DNA of 64,000 bases from Flavobacteriaceae bacterium PS02337 (GCA_029959285.1 JASCOE010000004.1:62001-126000), one strand, 5' to 3'; positions 35,764-44,466 are shown, counted from the stretch's first letter. Notes: generated by a model not told the origin, from the sequence alone. Numbers and translations: made by a program.

Positions 35764-36894
35764 ATGAAAAAAATACAAATGGTTGACTTAAAAAGTCAAT
35801 ACGAAAAAATAAAATCTACTGTAGACGCTTCAATTCAGGAAGTTCTTGATACTAATACTTATATTAACGGACCTTTAGTGCACCAATTTCAAAAGAATTT
35901 GGAGGATTATTTAGGTGCAAAACACGTTATTCCATGTGCGAATGGAACTGACGCTCTGCAAATCGCAATGATGGGGTTAGATCTTAAACCTGGAGACGAA
36001 GTTATTACTGCCGATTTTACATTTGCAGCTACAGTTGAGGTTATTGCTTTATTGCAATTAACTCCAGTTTTGGTAGATGTAGATTTGCATAATATGAATA
36101 TCGATATTGATGCTCTTAAAAAAGCAATTACGCCAAAAACAAAAGCGATTGTTCCTGTTCATTTATTTGGACGCGCTGCGAATATGGATGCTATTATGGA
36201 AATTGCTGCACAATATAATTTGTATGTAATTGAAGATAATGCGCAGGCAATTGGAGCAGATTATATTTCTAAATCTGGATCAAAATCTAAAGTTGGAACA
36301 ATTGGTCATGTTGCGGCAACTTCTTTTTTCCCATCTAAAAACTTAGGCTGTTACGGAGATGGTGGAGCAATTTTTACAAATGATGATAAATTGGCACACG
36401 TTATCCGTGGAATCGTAAATCACGGAATGTACGAGCGTTACCATCACGATGTTGTGGGAGTAAATTCGCGTTTAGATAGTATTCAAGCGGGAGTTTTAAA
36501 TGCAAAACTGCCTCTTTTAAATGAATATAATGCGGCTCGTCGTTTAGCGGCAACAAAATACAATGCAGCTTTTGCTGGAAACAAACATATTATTACGCCA
36601 GAATTTGATGCAAACGAAAATGATCACGTTTTTCATCAATATGTATTAAGAATTATCGATGCGGACAGAAATGCTTTAATGCAACATTTATTAGATAAAG
36701 GAATTCCTTGCGCAATTTATTACCCAATTCCGTTGCATTCGCAAAAAGCGTATTTAGATCCTCGTTATAAAGAAGAGCAATTTCCTGTAACCAATCAATT
36801 AGTACAAGAAGTAATTGCGTTGCCAATGCATACAGAACTTGATGACGAGCAGATTAAATATATTACTGACAGCGTAATTGAATTTTTGAAATAA
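35764..36894 (+). CDS. DegT/DnrJ/EryC1/StrS-family sugar aminotransferase
   Basis: A 376-residue PLP enzyme that transaminates keto-sugar nucleotides, probably for O-antigen or other glycan. Active-site Lys is in TSFFPSKNLGCYGDGG; EDNAQAIGADY gives the PLP-binding Asp, and NSRLDSIQAGVL closes the family. The exact sugar cannot be read. A galE-like epimerase lies 44 nt downstream on the same strand, so the two form an operon. Confidence 0.92.
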   Translation: MKKIQMVDLKSQYEKIKSTVDASIQEVLDTNTYINGPLVHQFQKNLEDYLGAKHVIPCANGTDALQIAMMGLDLKPGDEVITADFTFAATVEVIALLQLTPVLVDVDLHNMNIDIDALKKAITPKTKAIVPVHLFGRAANMDAIMEIAAQYNLYVIEDNAQAIGADYISKSGSKSKVGTIGHVAATSFFPSKNLGCYGDGGAIFTNDDKLAHVIRGIVNHGMYERYHHDVVGVNSRLDSIQAGVLNAKLPLLNEYNAARRLAATKYNAAFAGNKHIITPEFDANENDHVFHQYVLRIIDADRNALMQHLLDKGIPCAIYYPIPLHSQKAYLDPRYKEEQFPVTNQLVQEVIALPMHTELDDEQIKYITDSVIEFLK

Positions 36895-36938
36895 TAAAAG
36901 TTTATTAGCCGAAAAACAACCACAAACAAACCCACAAA

Positions 36939-37955
36939 ATGAAAGTATTAGTAACAGGAGGATTAGGATTTATTGGTTCTCACACCGTAGTCGAATTGCA
37001 AAATGAAGGCTTTGAAGTTGTGATAATTGATAATCTTTCAAACTCTTCAGAAGATGTTTTAAAAGGAATTACAGCTATTACAGGAAAAACACCTTTATTC
37101 GAAAAAATTGATTTAAGAGAAAAAAGTGCCGTTCAGGATTTCTTTAAAAAGCATAATGATGTTACTGGAGTTATTCATTTTGCGGCTTCAAAAGCAGTAG
37201 GCGAAAGTGTTGAACAACCGTTGTTGTACTATGAAAACAACATTAGCAGTTTAGTTTATCTTTTACAAGAATTGCAGCAAAAACCTGAAGCAAGTTTTAT
37301 TTTTAGTTCTTCTTGTACGGTTTACGGTCAAGCCGAAAAAATGCCAATTACAGAAGATGCGCCAGTTCAAACAGCGATGTCTCCTTATGGAAATACAAAG
37401 CAAATTGGAGAAGAAATTATTACAGATACTGCTAAAGTGACAAATATCAGCGCGATTTTATTGCGTTATTTTAATCCAGTTGGAGCTCACGAATCGGTAG
37501 AAATTGGAGAATTGCCTTTAGGAGTTCCTCAAAATTTAGTCCCGTTTATTACACAAACGGGAGTAGGATTGCGTCAGGAATTATCTGTTTTCGGAAATGA
37601 TTATCCAACGCCAGACGGAACTGCTGTTCGCGATTACATTCACGTGGTTGATTTGGCAAAAGCACACGTAATTGCTTTACAACGTTTATTCAATAAAAAG
37701 AATTTAGCGAAAGTTGAAACATTCAATTTAGGAACAGGTACAGGAAGCTCGGTTCTTGAAGTCATTCATAGTTTTGAAAAAGTAAGCGATAAAAAATTGG
37801 CATACGTCATTAAGCCACGTCGTGAAGGTGATATTACAGAAGCTTATGCAAACACAGATAAGGCAAATAATGTCTTAGGTTGGAAGGCTGGACTAAGCTT
37901 AGATGAAGCTATGGCAAGTGCTTGGAAATGGGAACAAAAAGTGAGGAATAAGTAA
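36939..37955 (+). CDS. galE: UDP-glucose 4-epimerase
   Basis: A 338-residue extended short-chain dehydrogenase that interconverts UDP-glucose and UDP-galactose. NAD site TGGLGFIGSHTVVELQ at the N-terminus; catalytic YGNTK in SPYGNTKQIGEE (Y-x3-K); family motifs RYFNPVGAHES and GDGTAVRDYIHVVDLA-type DGTAVRDYIHVVDL. It follows a sugar aminotransferase and supplies envelope sugars. It ends at a good hairpin. Confidence 0.95.
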   Translation: MKVLVTGGLGFIGSHTVVELQNEGFEVVIIDNLSNSSEDVLKGITAITGKTPLFEKIDLREKSAVQDFFKKHNDVTGVIHFAASKAVGESVEQPLLYYENNISSLVYLLQELQQKPEASFIFSSSCTVYGQAEKMPITEDAPVQTAMSPYGNTKQIGEEIITDTAKVTNISAILLRYFNPVGAHESVEIGELPLGVPQNLVPFITQTGVGLRQELSVFGNDYPTPDGTAVRDYIHVVDLAKAHVIALQRLFNKKNLAKVETFNLGTGTGSSVLEVIHSFEKVSDKKLAYVIKPRREGDITEAYANTDKANNVLGWKAGLSLDEAMASAWKWEQKVRNK

Positions 37956-37983
37956 TTTTTTAAATAAAATTATAAATTTTTAA

Positions 37984-38024
37984 AGTCCCAGATTATAGCA
38001 ATATAATTTGGGATTTTTTTTTAA
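37984..38024 (+). terminator. terminator after galE
   Basis: Stem AGTCCCAGATTATA pairs with TATAATTTGGGATT (minor bulge); T8-rich tail. Confidence 0.85.
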
Positions 38025-38035
38025 AGGATATTTTT

Positions 38036-38941
38036 ATGAAACAAAATCTAGATTATAAATTAATTTTTGCTCTTGCTGCAGTTGGAATTATTTGGGGAAC
38101 AACTTTTTTAGGCATTCGTGTTGCGGTCGAAACTATTCCGCCTTGGTTTGTAACTTCAATTCGTCAGGGATTGGCGGGATTAATTATGATGACCATTTTA
38201 TTGTTCAAAAAAGAATTAAAATGGATTGGATGGAAAAATTTTAAACAACAGCTTATTGCTTCGGTTTTAATGCTTGTAATCGCAAATGGTTTTACTACAA
38301 TTGCAGAACAAGATGTAACGAGCGGATTAGCATCGGTTATAAATGCCTTGACTCCAATTCTTATTTTCTTGGGCAGTATTATGTTCGGATTGCAGAAAAT
38401 GAGTTTGAGAAGATTTATAGGTGTCATTATTGGATTTTCTGGTGTAGTTTTTATTTTTAAAGATGGACTTGTATCTTTTTTAGATGCCAATTACAGAACA
38501 GGAATGATGTTTATGGGATTTGCAATTCTGGCTTGGTCGGCAGGAACAATTTATACCAAAACGCATGCTAATAAATCGAAAAATATAACCCTCAATTTGT
38601 TTTACCAGTTTACAATTGCATCTTGCATTCAGCTGGTTTTAGCTTCTATATTTTCGCCGAATCCAGATTTTAACTCTTGGAGTTCAAAAAGTATTTTTGC
38701 TGCTTTGTATTTATCGGTTTTTGGTTCTGTGACTGCTTTTTTCTGCTATAATTATGCTCTGAAACATGTTACAGCAGTTCAAGTTTCTATTTTATCTTAT
38801 GTAAATACAATTATTGCTGTTTTCTTGGGCTGGTTGCTATTAGATGAAATCATTACAATCGATTTTATTATTGCCACAGCGCTTATTATTCTTGGAGTTT
38901 TTATTGTTAATTATAAGAAGAAGGAAAAGAAAGCTGTATAA
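38036..38941 (+). CDS. DMT-family (EamA) transporter
   Basis: A 301-residue inner-membrane protein with about ten membrane segments in two EamA repeats (LAAVGIIWGTTFLGIRVAV and later MGFAILAWSAGTIYTKTHAN). The motif GTTFLGIRVAVETIPPWFV is typical. Drug/metabolite exporters of this group have varied substrates; none is identifiable. It stands alone, with a Lys-rich cytosolic tail. Confidence 0.9.
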   Translation: MKQNLDYKLIFALAAVGIIWGTTFLGIRVAVETIPPWFVTSIRQGLAGLIMMTILLFKKELKWIGWKNFKQQLIASVLMLVIANGFTTIAEQDVTSGLASVINALTPILIFLGSIMFGLQKMSLRRFIGVIIGFSGVVFIFKDGLVSFLDANYRTGMMFMGFAILAWSAGTIYTKTHANKSKNITLNLFYQFTIASCIQLVLASIFSPNPDFNSWSSKSIFAALYLSVFGSVTAFFCYNYALKHVTAVQVSILSYVNTIIAVFLGWLLLDEIITIDFIIATALIILGVFIVNYKKKEKKAV

Positions 38942-38993
38942 GTTTTGATTCATTTTATTTTGTAAATTTGTAAGAATTAAAAATGTAAGAATA

Positions 38994-39272
38994 ATGGATT
39001 CCGATAAAGAAAATAAAAAGAACAAAGTTGAAGAGCCAAGAGTTGAATACGAAGTTCAAAAACCGAAATTCAAAGGAATCGATCCTGAAACTTTTGATTT
39101 TGATGCTGAGTTTGAAAAAGGATTTAATCTAGAAGAAGCAAAAGTAGAATCCAAAAGAAGAATTAGAGAATGGTGGCCAGATAATTTTGATGCTGAATTT
39201 GCTAACGGATTTACGCCAGAAGAATTTAAAGCTGAAATGTCTAAAAGAATAAAAGCTTATCCTTGGAAATGA
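38994..39272 (+). CDS. small charged protein with internal duplication
   Basis: A 92-residue, highly charged, soluble protein of unknown function. The segments FDAEFEKGFNLEEAKVESKR and FDAEFANGFTPEEFKAEMSK are two copies of the same helical unit. No signal peptide or cysteines. It lies between a transporter and fabD, with a strong terminator on its own strand, so it is probably expressed alone. Confidence 0.65.
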   Translation: MDSDKENKKNKVEEPRVEYEVQKPKFKGIDPETFDFDAEFEKGFNLEEAKVESKRRIREWWPDNFDAEFANGFTPEEFKAEMSKRIKAYPWK

Positions 39273-39280
39273 TATAAAAC

Positions 39281-39318
39281 AAAATCCTCATAAACATAAG
39301 TCTATGAGGATTTTTTAT
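39281..39318 (+). terminator. terminator between the 92-residue gene and fabD
   Basis: Stem AAAATCCTCATA / TATGAGGATTTT with a 10-nt loop and T-rich flanks on both sides; it may be bidirectional. Confidence 0.85.
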
Positions 39319-39362
39319 ACAGCTAATAACTGAAAACTGTAACTGCGACTGACCACTAAAAA

Positions 39363-40235
39363 TTAAGCATTTGCAGTAACCGCTTCTTTGTCAATTTTAT
39401 TAATCAAACCAGCTAATACTTTTCCAGGACCAACTTCAGTAAACAAAGTAGCGCCATCAGCGATCATTTGCTGTACAGACTGCGTCCATTTTACAGGAGC
39501 TGTTAACTGAATGATTAAGTTCTTTTTAATTTCGTTTGCATCAGAAACCGCATTTGCAGTAACGTTTTGGTAAACTGGACAGCTTGGAGTAGAGAAAGTA
39601 GTTGCTTCAATTGCAGCAGCTAATTCTTCTCTTGCAGGTTCCATCATTGGTGAGTGAAATGCTCCACCAACAGGTAAAATTAAAGCACGTTTTGCTCCGG
39701 CAGCTTTCATCGCTTCACAAGCTTTTTCAACAGCAGTAGTTTCTCCAGAAATTACTAATTGTCCAGGACAGTTGTAATTTGCTGCAACTACAACACCATC
39801 AATAGAAGCACAAACTTCTTCCACAACATTATCAGCTAAACCTAAAACAGCAGCCATTGTTGATGGAGTGATTTCGCAAGCTTTTTGCATAGCTAAAGCA
39901 CGCTGAGAGACCAATTTAAGTCCATCTTCAAAAGATAAAGTTCCGTTTGCAACCAAAGCAGAAAATTCTCCTAAAGAATGTCCTGCAACCATTTCTGGTT
40001 TAAAATCTTCTAAAGTTTTAGCTAAAATAACCGAATGTAAAAATACAGCTGGCTGAGTAACTTTAGTTTCTTTTAGTTCTTCGGCAGTACCTTCAAACAT
40101 AATATCTGTAATTCTAAAACCTAAAATTTCATTGGCTTTTTCGAATAATTCTTTGGCTAAAGCCGAATTTTCATAAAGGTCTTTACCCATTCCTGTAAAT
40201 TGTGCGCCTTGACCTGGAAATACGTATGCTTTCAT
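39363..40235 (-). CDS. fabD: malonyl-CoA:ACP transacylase
   Basis: Loads malonate onto acyl carrier protein for fatty-acid synthesis. Starts YVFPGQGAQFTGMGKDLYE; nucleophile Ser in AGHSLGEFSAL; late FTEVGPGKVLAGLI. The 290 residues are normal. No other fab gene is adjacent. A candidate promoter lies about 60 nt upstream. Confidence 0.95.
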   Translation of the reverse strand: MKAYVFPGQGAQFTGMGKDLYENSALAKELFEKANEILGFRITDIMFEGTAEELKETKVTQPAVFLHSVILAKTLEDFKPEMVAGHSLGEFSALVANGTLSFEDGLKLVSQRALAMQKACEITPSTMAAVLGLADNVVEEVCASIDGVVVAANYNCPGQLVISGETTAVEKACEAMKAAGAKRALILPVGGAFHSPMMEPAREELAAAIEATTFSTPSCPVYQNVTANAVSDANEIKKNLIIQLTAPVKWTQSVQQMIADGATLFTEVGPGKVLAGLINKIDKEAVTANA

Positions 40236-40291
40236 TTGTCTAATTTAATTTTTACTTTTTTTAAAATTGAAAATTAGTTTCAATTGGAAGG

Positions 40292-40299
40292 CAAAAGTA
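40292..40299 (-). promoter_or_regulatory. -7 promoter box for fabD
   Basis: TACTTTTG on the minus strand (TAnnTTTG), about 57 nt before the fabD start. Confidence 0.5.
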
Positions 40300-40307
40300 C
40301 TATTTTT

Positions 40308-40670
40308 TTATTTCGTATAATCCTTAAACATATAAATCCATGCTAATCTCGAAAATCTGAGATTAAAAGGAGTGAGTAAAGTAATGACGACCGCAATAAT
40401 TGGAATAATTCTTAAATCGAAATTTTTTTCAAAGAAAAACTGTGCAATACAATACGTTGCAATTCCCTGAGCGACTGTTAATCCGTAGTTTACATACATG
40501 GCGCCAAAGAAATAACCCGGTTCTTTTTGAAATTTATAATGACAATGACTGCAATATTCATTCATTTTTGGAAAACTAAAATTCAGAAAAATGTTTTTGT
40601 CTGTAAAGACCTTTCCTTTATGACAAATCGGACATTCGTTGCTTAAAATATGAGTTAATGAATTTGACAT
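40308..40670 (-). CDS. DUF983 membrane protein with zinc ribbon
   Basis: A 120-residue protein with an N-terminal pair of Cys motifs (ECPICHKGKVF and EYCSHCHYKF), making a small zinc-binding domain, followed by two membrane segments (YGLTVAQGIATYCIAQFF, IIPIIAVVITLLTPFN). This is the DUF983 layout common in Bacteroidota and alpha-proteobacteria; function unknown. An exact -7 box precedes it. Confidence 0.9.
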   Translation of the reverse strand: MSNSLTHILSNECPICHKGKVFTDKNIFLNFSFPKMNEYCSHCHYKFQKEPGYFFGAMYVNYGLTVAQGIATYCIAQFFFEKNFDLRIIPIIAVVITLLTPFNLRFSRLAWIYMFKDYTK

Positions 40671-40693
40671 GACTTTGATATTTTTTATTTATA

Positions 40694-40701
40694 CAAAGGT
40701 A
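40694..40701 (-). promoter_or_regulatory. -7 promoter box for the DUF983 gene
   Basis: TACCTTTG on the minus strand, an exact TAnnTTTG, 23 nt before the ATG. Confidence 0.55.
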
Positions 40702-40765
40702 ATTTAGAACGGTATAAAAGTCTTTTTTATATCTTCGCTTATTATAGCACAAAAAAGACATTTTT

Positions 40766-41629
40766 ATGAAAAGATATCCAATTTACAGTGTTCAGAATTT
40801 TAGCTGTAATGACATTCATCGCGATTTTTATGTCAATACTTTTACAGAACATTTAAAAAACCACAGTTTTGTTGAAGAACCACATCGGCATGATTCTTAT
40901 TTAATGGTTTTTTTTACAAAAGGTTCAGGTTTACACGAAGTCGATTTTGATCAATTTGAAATCAAAAGAGGAAGTCTTTTTGTGTTGCAGCCTGGACAAA
41001 TGCATCATTGGAATTTATCTGAAGACATTGAGGGTTTTGTAATTATCTTTTCTCAGGAATTGTATAATTTGTATTTCGGACAGAAAAATATAAACGATTA
41101 TAATTTTTATCATTCCATTCATAACCGACCAGAAATGGTTTTTGAAGAAATTGAAATTTCAAAAATTCAGCCTTATTTTGATTTATTGATTCAGGAAAAT
41201 ATTCAAAACAACAAATATCAATTAGATAAATTATTGAATTTATTGGATTGTATTCATATTGAAGTGTCACGAAAATATAGTGAAACCTATTCGCATCAAA
41301 CGCATTCATACAATATCAAAATCAATAAGTTTGAATCGCTTTTGGAGGAATATTTCAAAACAGAAAAATTACCATCTTTCTACGCAGAAAAACTGAATAT
41401 TACTTTGAAACATTTAAACAGAATCTGCAATGAAATTCTCCAAAAAACCGCTACAGAAGTTATCACAGACCGCGTAATCCTAGAAATAAAAAGAATGTTG
41501 ATGGACAAACAGTTAGCCGTAAACGAAGTTGCCTATAAAGTAGGTTACGAAGATTATTCGTATTTCTCCCGATTTTTCAAAAAACAAACAGGATTATCGC
41601 CAACAGAATTTAGAAATACAGTGCGATGA
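40766..41629 (+). CDS. AraC-family transcription regulator (cupin type)
   Basis: A 287-residue regulator. An N-terminal cupin-like ligand domain (about 1-150, with EEPHRHDSYLMVFF and LQPGQMHHWNLSEDI) is followed by a C-terminal AraC HTH pair (about 190-287; KVGYEDYSYFSRFFKKQTG is the second HTH). It stands divergent from DUF983. Target and inducer unknown. It is not shown to control the YceI or pirin genes nearby. Confidence 0.93.
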   Translation: MKRYPIYSVQNFSCNDIHRDFYVNTFTEHLKNHSFVEEPHRHDSYLMVFFTKGSGLHEVDFDQFEIKRGSLFVLQPGQMHHWNLSEDIEGFVIIFSQELYNLYFGQKNINDYNFYHSIHNRPEMVFEEIEISKIQPYFDLLIQENIQNNKYQLDKLLNLLDCIHIEVSRKYSETYSHQTHSYNIKINKFESLLEEYFKTEKLPSFYAEKLNITLKHLNRICNEILQKTATEVITDRVILEIKRMLMDKQLAVNEVAYKVGYEDYSYFSRFFKKQTGLSPTEFRNTVR

Positions 41630-41638
41630 TTTTTGTTT

Positions 41639-41699
41639 GCCACGAATTCACGAATTATTTTTTCAGACTTTGCATATAGAAAATTCGTGAATTCGTGGC
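41639..41699. repeat. 18-bp inverted repeat
   Basis: Perfect arms GCCACGAATTCACGAATT and AATTCGTGAATTCGTGGC, with a loop of about 25 nt. It lies in the gap between convergent AraC and YceI genes. The same GCCACGAATT type of arm is common between Flavobacterium genes and may end both transcripts. Confidence 0.7.
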
Positions 41700-41773
41700 T
41701 AATAAAAAAAACTGCATTCCCGAGAAAAGGTGCAGGCTTTTTAACAACCAAATTAAAACCTATTTTTAAAGTA

Positions 41774-42307
41774 TTAAGCTTGTTTTACAAATTGTAATTC
41801 AATGTTTAATTTTACTTCTTCTCCAACCAAAACTCCTCCAGTTTCAAGAGCAGAATTCCAGTTTAATCCCCAATCTTTACGATTGATTTTTCCTTCAATG
41901 CTTAAGCCTACTTTTGTATTTCCCCAAGGATCAGTCAAGATTCCACTATATTCTACAGGAAAAGTTACACTTTTAGAAACATCTTTAATGCTTAAATCAC
42001 CAGTAATTTCATAGCTTCCTTCATTGATTTTTTTGAAAGAAGAAGCTTTGAAAGTTAATTTTGGATGATTCTCAGCATCAAAAAAATCTCCGCTTCTTAA
42101 ATGTCCATCTCTGTCTGCGTTTGCAGTATCTACGGAAGCAATATCAGCAGAAAATTCGATTGCAGCATTTTCGAAGTTATCTCCGTCTGTAGTTATTGTA
42201 GCATCGTAAGTTCCAAATTTTCCTGAAACATTTGTAAACATCATGTGTTTAACTTTAAAACCAATTTCTGAGTGAGTTGGGTCAATTGACCATTTTGTAG
42301 TTGCCAT
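41774..42307 (-). CDS. YceI-family protein
   Basis: A 177-residue lipocalin-like beta-barrel protein that binds polyisoprenoid or other lipid ligands. It starts KWSIDPTHSEIGFKVKHMMF, with GHLRSGDFFDAENHPKLTF and INRKDWGLNWN as family hallmarks. No signal peptide is seen, so this copy is cytosolic. Its promoter shares a palindromic operator with the pirin gene at 43 kb, suggesting co-regulation, perhaps in a stress response. Confidence 0.92.
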   Translation of the reverse strand: MATTKWSIDPTHSEIGFKVKHMMFTNVSGKFGTYDATITTDGDNFENAAIEFSADIASVDTANADRDGHLRSGDFFDAENHPKLTFKASSFKKINEGSYEITGDLSIKDVSKSVTFPVEYSGILTDPWGNTKVGLSIEGKINRKDWGLNWNSALETGGVLVGEEVKLNIELQFVKQA

Positions 42308-42351
42308 AATTTTATTTTTTTAAATAATTAATTTATTTCATTTTGATAGGA

Positions 42352-42398
42352 CAAAGTTACGGTGACAGTTGTCCTCGAGCACTTAACCTAGATTAAGA
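42352..42398 (-). promoter_or_regulatory. YceI promoter with CTTAAYCTAGRTTAAG operator
   Basis: The -7 box reads TAACTTTG (42352-42359). Nineteen nt upstream is GCACTTAACCTAGATTAAG (42379-42397), a near-perfect palindrome that occupies the -33 region. The pirin promoter has the same motif at the same 19-nt spacing. Confidence 0.7.
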
Positions 42399-42419
42399 AA
42401 TAAAAAATGTGATGTTTCA

Positions 42420-42598
42420 TGCCACAGATTACACAGATTGAAAGGATTAAAAAAGATTGCCACGACCCGAGCCATAGCGAACAGGCGAAGCAATTACACG
42501 AATTTCCGCAAATTTTAATTCAATTTATTTCGTGGAAATTCGTGTAATTCGCGGCGAATAAAAAATCCCTTTAATCCTTTTAATCTGTGGCAAAAAAA
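42420..42598. repeat. nested inverted repeat
   Basis: The outer arms GCCACAGATTACACAGATT / AATCTGTGGC with GGATTAAAA / TTTAATCC, and the inner arms AATTACACGAATTTCCGC / GTGGAAATTCGTGTAATT, form a large cruciform-like structure. An interior GAGCCATAGCGAACAGGCG stretch resembles part of element D at 43.9 kb. Confidence 0.7.
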
Positions 42599-42612
42599 CT
42601 AATGCGTAAAGC

Positions 42613-42843
42613 TTAGCTTTTATTATTCATATAAAAAGTCAACGCTCCCGAAGGACACTTATTAACAGTCGTAATTATTTTCTCAGTTGTAGATTGCTCA
42701 GGAGTAATCCACGGTTTTTCTTTTGGACGAAAAACATCTGGATTATTTTTGACACAATTAGCCGAGTGAATGCATTTTCCAGATTGCCATACAATTGTTA
42801 CTTCGCCGTTTGTATATTCTTTAGTGAGGTTATTTGGATTCAT
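42613..42843 (-). CDS. divergent 4Fe-4S mono-cluster (Fer4_19) protein
   Basis: A 76-residue small protein. The motif SGKCIHSANCVKNNPDVF supplies two Cys; the rest of the cluster site is at VNKCPSGALTF (CPSGAL). This is the Fer4_19 pattern of small ferredoxin-like or CDGSH-adjacent proteins, usually with oxidoreductase or stress partners. It lies between YceI and pirin on the same strand. Confidence 0.85.
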   Translation of the reverse strand: MNPNNLTKEYTNGEVTIVWQSGKCIHSANCVKNNPDVFRPKEKPWITPEQSTTEKIITTVNKCPSGALTFYMNNKS

Positions 42844-42937
42844 GGTTTAAAATTTTAAGGATTAGTTTAATTTTAAAGTCAGACCAATTTTTTTACTTAT
42901 AAAGTTAATCTTTCTTTTTTGAAATGGGATAAAAAAA

Positions 42938-42977
42938 GAAACGATAACAATCTGATAAACAGATTTATTATCGTTTC
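42938..42977 (-). terminator. terminator after pirin (leftward)
   Basis: Two-part hairpin: GAAACGATAA / TTATCGTTTC with an inner AATCTG / CAGATT, and a T-run in the leftward direction. Confidence 0.85.
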
Positions 42978-43011
42978 GGCATACAGGTATTAATTGTTTT
43001 TTGTTTTCGAA

Positions 43012-43728
43012 TTAATAATTCATCGGAACATCCATTAATAAAATTTCAGCGTCAGTATTTGCTTTAATATTTAAAATGTCTGTACCTGAAATTCCAACAG
43101 CATCACGGCTGTTTAATTCCTGACCGTTTATAGTTACATTTCCTTTTAAGACGAAAGCGTAAACTCCGTTTCCTTCTTTTTTGATTTTGTATTCAGTAGT
43201 AAATCCAGTATCGAAATTTCCCATATTAAACCAAGCGTCTTGGTGAATCCAAACCCCTTCGTCATCTGCATTTGGAGATAAAATCTGAGATAATTTATTG
43301 TGTCTGTCGGCAACATCCAAAGTAATTTGTTGGTAACGCGGCGCAACATTTCTTTTATTTGGAAACAACCAGATTTGCAACAATTTAGTCTGCTGATCTG
43401 CATTCGGGTTAAATTCACTGTGTTGAACACCAGTTCCAGCGCTCATCACCTGAATATCTCCATTTTTGATGATTTCAGTATTTCCCATGCTATCTTTATG
43501 CGCCAAATCTCCTTCAAGCGGAATCGTAATAATTTCCATGTTATCGTGCGGATGTGTTCCAAAACCCATTCCGGCAGCAATTGTATCGTCATTCAGAACT
43601 CGAAGTGCACCAAACTGAATTCTGTCTGGATTGTACCAGCTTGCAAAACTAAAGCTGTGATAAGCGTTCAACCATCCGTGATTTGCGTTTCCTCTTGTGT
43701 CTGCTTTATGTAATACTATATTTTCCAT
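43012..43728 (-). CDS. pirin-family protein
   Basis: A 238-residue bicupin. The ATG at 43726-43728 (ENIVLHKADTRGNANHGWLN) is chosen because the -7 box of the promoter lies 30-37 nt upstream of it, inside a longer reading frame. Metal-binding residues: FGTHPHDNMEIITIPLEG and GTGVQHSEFN. Related proteins act as quercetinase-like dioxygenases or redox sensors; the activity here is unknown. Its operator matches that of YceI. Confidence 0.92.
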   Translation of the reverse strand: MENIVLHKADTRGNANHGWLNAYHSFSFASWYNPDRIQFGALRVLNDDTIAAGMGFGTHPHDNMEIITIPLEGDLAHKDSMGNTEIIKNGDIQVMSAGTGVQHSEFNPNADQQTKLLQIWLFPNKRNVAPRYQQITLDVADRHNKLSQILSPNADDEGVWIHQDAWFNMGNFDTGFTTEYKIKKEGNGVYAFVLKGNVTINGQELNSRDAVGISGTDILNIKANTDAEILLMDVPMNY

Positions 43729-43757
43729 GATTTTGTCTTTTATTAATTTTGATAGTA

Positions 43758-43803
43758 CAAAGATACGATCGAGGTAAAGGAAAAGCACTTAATCTAGGTT
43801 AAG
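43758..43803 (-). promoter_or_regulatory. pirin promoter with CTTAAYCTAGRTTAAG operator
   Basis: The -7 box reads TATCTTTG (43758-43765). Nineteen nt upstream is GCACTTAATCTAGGTTAAG (43785-43803), the same near-palindrome as in the YceI promoter at identical spacing. Confidence 0.7.
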
Positions 43804-43867
43804 AAAAGATTCTAAGCTGAGAAGTTAAGTTTTTTCTGGAGCAGAAATTTTAGCTTTCAAAACACCC

Positions 43868-43969
43868 TTAGTCCCGCTATCCGTTTCACACGAGCGATAG
43901 CGAACTGACGAAGTAATCTTTTGTGCCGAACCCCGTCACAAAAGGATTTTCACTTCTATCGGGGCTAAA
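43868..43969 (-). repeat. dispersed intergenic palindromic element, copy D
   Basis: Read leftward: GCCCCGATAGAAGTGAAAAT, hairpin CCTTTTGTGACGG / CGGCACAAAAG, then GAAACGGATAGCGGGAC. It has an extra CGCTATCGCTCG insert compared with copy C. It fills much of the 372-bp gap between the pirin start and the next gene; the rest holds a short GTCATTCTGAGGAACGAAG repeat (about 44021-44050) and no gene. Confidence 0.8.
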
Positions 43970-44100
43970 CGAGAAGTTTTTGTTTTCAGAAGAAGTTATT
44001 AAGCAAACGAACCATACAGTTTGTCATTCTGAGGAACGAAGAATCTTCGCAAGTAGCTCGGCAAAGATTGGTATTATGTTGAAGTCAGTTAAAGTCTGAA

Positions 44101-44460
44101 TCATTTAATCCTAATCAATTTTCCTTTTCCAACCACTTCATCAAGATAATTAGCAGATGAACTTTGCTTATCATGCATGTAAAATGGAATAGTATCTTTT
44201 GTGATTTGGTCTTTTGAAATACTTATAATTAAATCGGCATTTATAAAATTTTCTAATACTATTTTATTACCATAAGAAACTTTTCCTTTTGGCATATACT
44301 TATTATCAAAAACAAAAATACTATCGTTAAAAGTTATTCTATCCTTTTGGATATAAAGATTGTTGTCTTCTATCAAATAATTGTAACGACCAGAAAGTTT
44401 CTCTGTTTTCTGGCTGAAGTTAATAGAAAGTAATGTGATAAATAATGCAAAATATTTCAT
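44101..44460 (-). CDS. secreted protein of unknown function
   Basis: Not recognised. A 119-residue protein with a short signal peptide (MKYFALFITLLSINFSQ). The mature part is a run of beta strands (YNYLIEDNNLYIQKDRITF, NKYMPKGKVSYGNKIVLEN), without cysteines. It lies 6 nt downstream of the XRE regulator on the same strand, so it is probably co-transcribed with it. A link to acetate metabolism would be a guess. Confidence 0.55.
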   Translation of the reverse strand: MKYFALFITLLSINFSQKTEKLSGRYNYLIEDNNLYIQKDRITFNDSIFVFDNKYMPKGKVSYGNKIVLENFINADLIISISKDQITKDTIPFYMHDKQSSSANYLDEVVGKGKLIRIK

Positions 44461-44466
44461 GATATT

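Noticed and set aside
43729-43788. 20-codon upstream extension of pirin
   Set aside because: It overlaps the promoter -7 box; the protein family starts at MENIVLHK.
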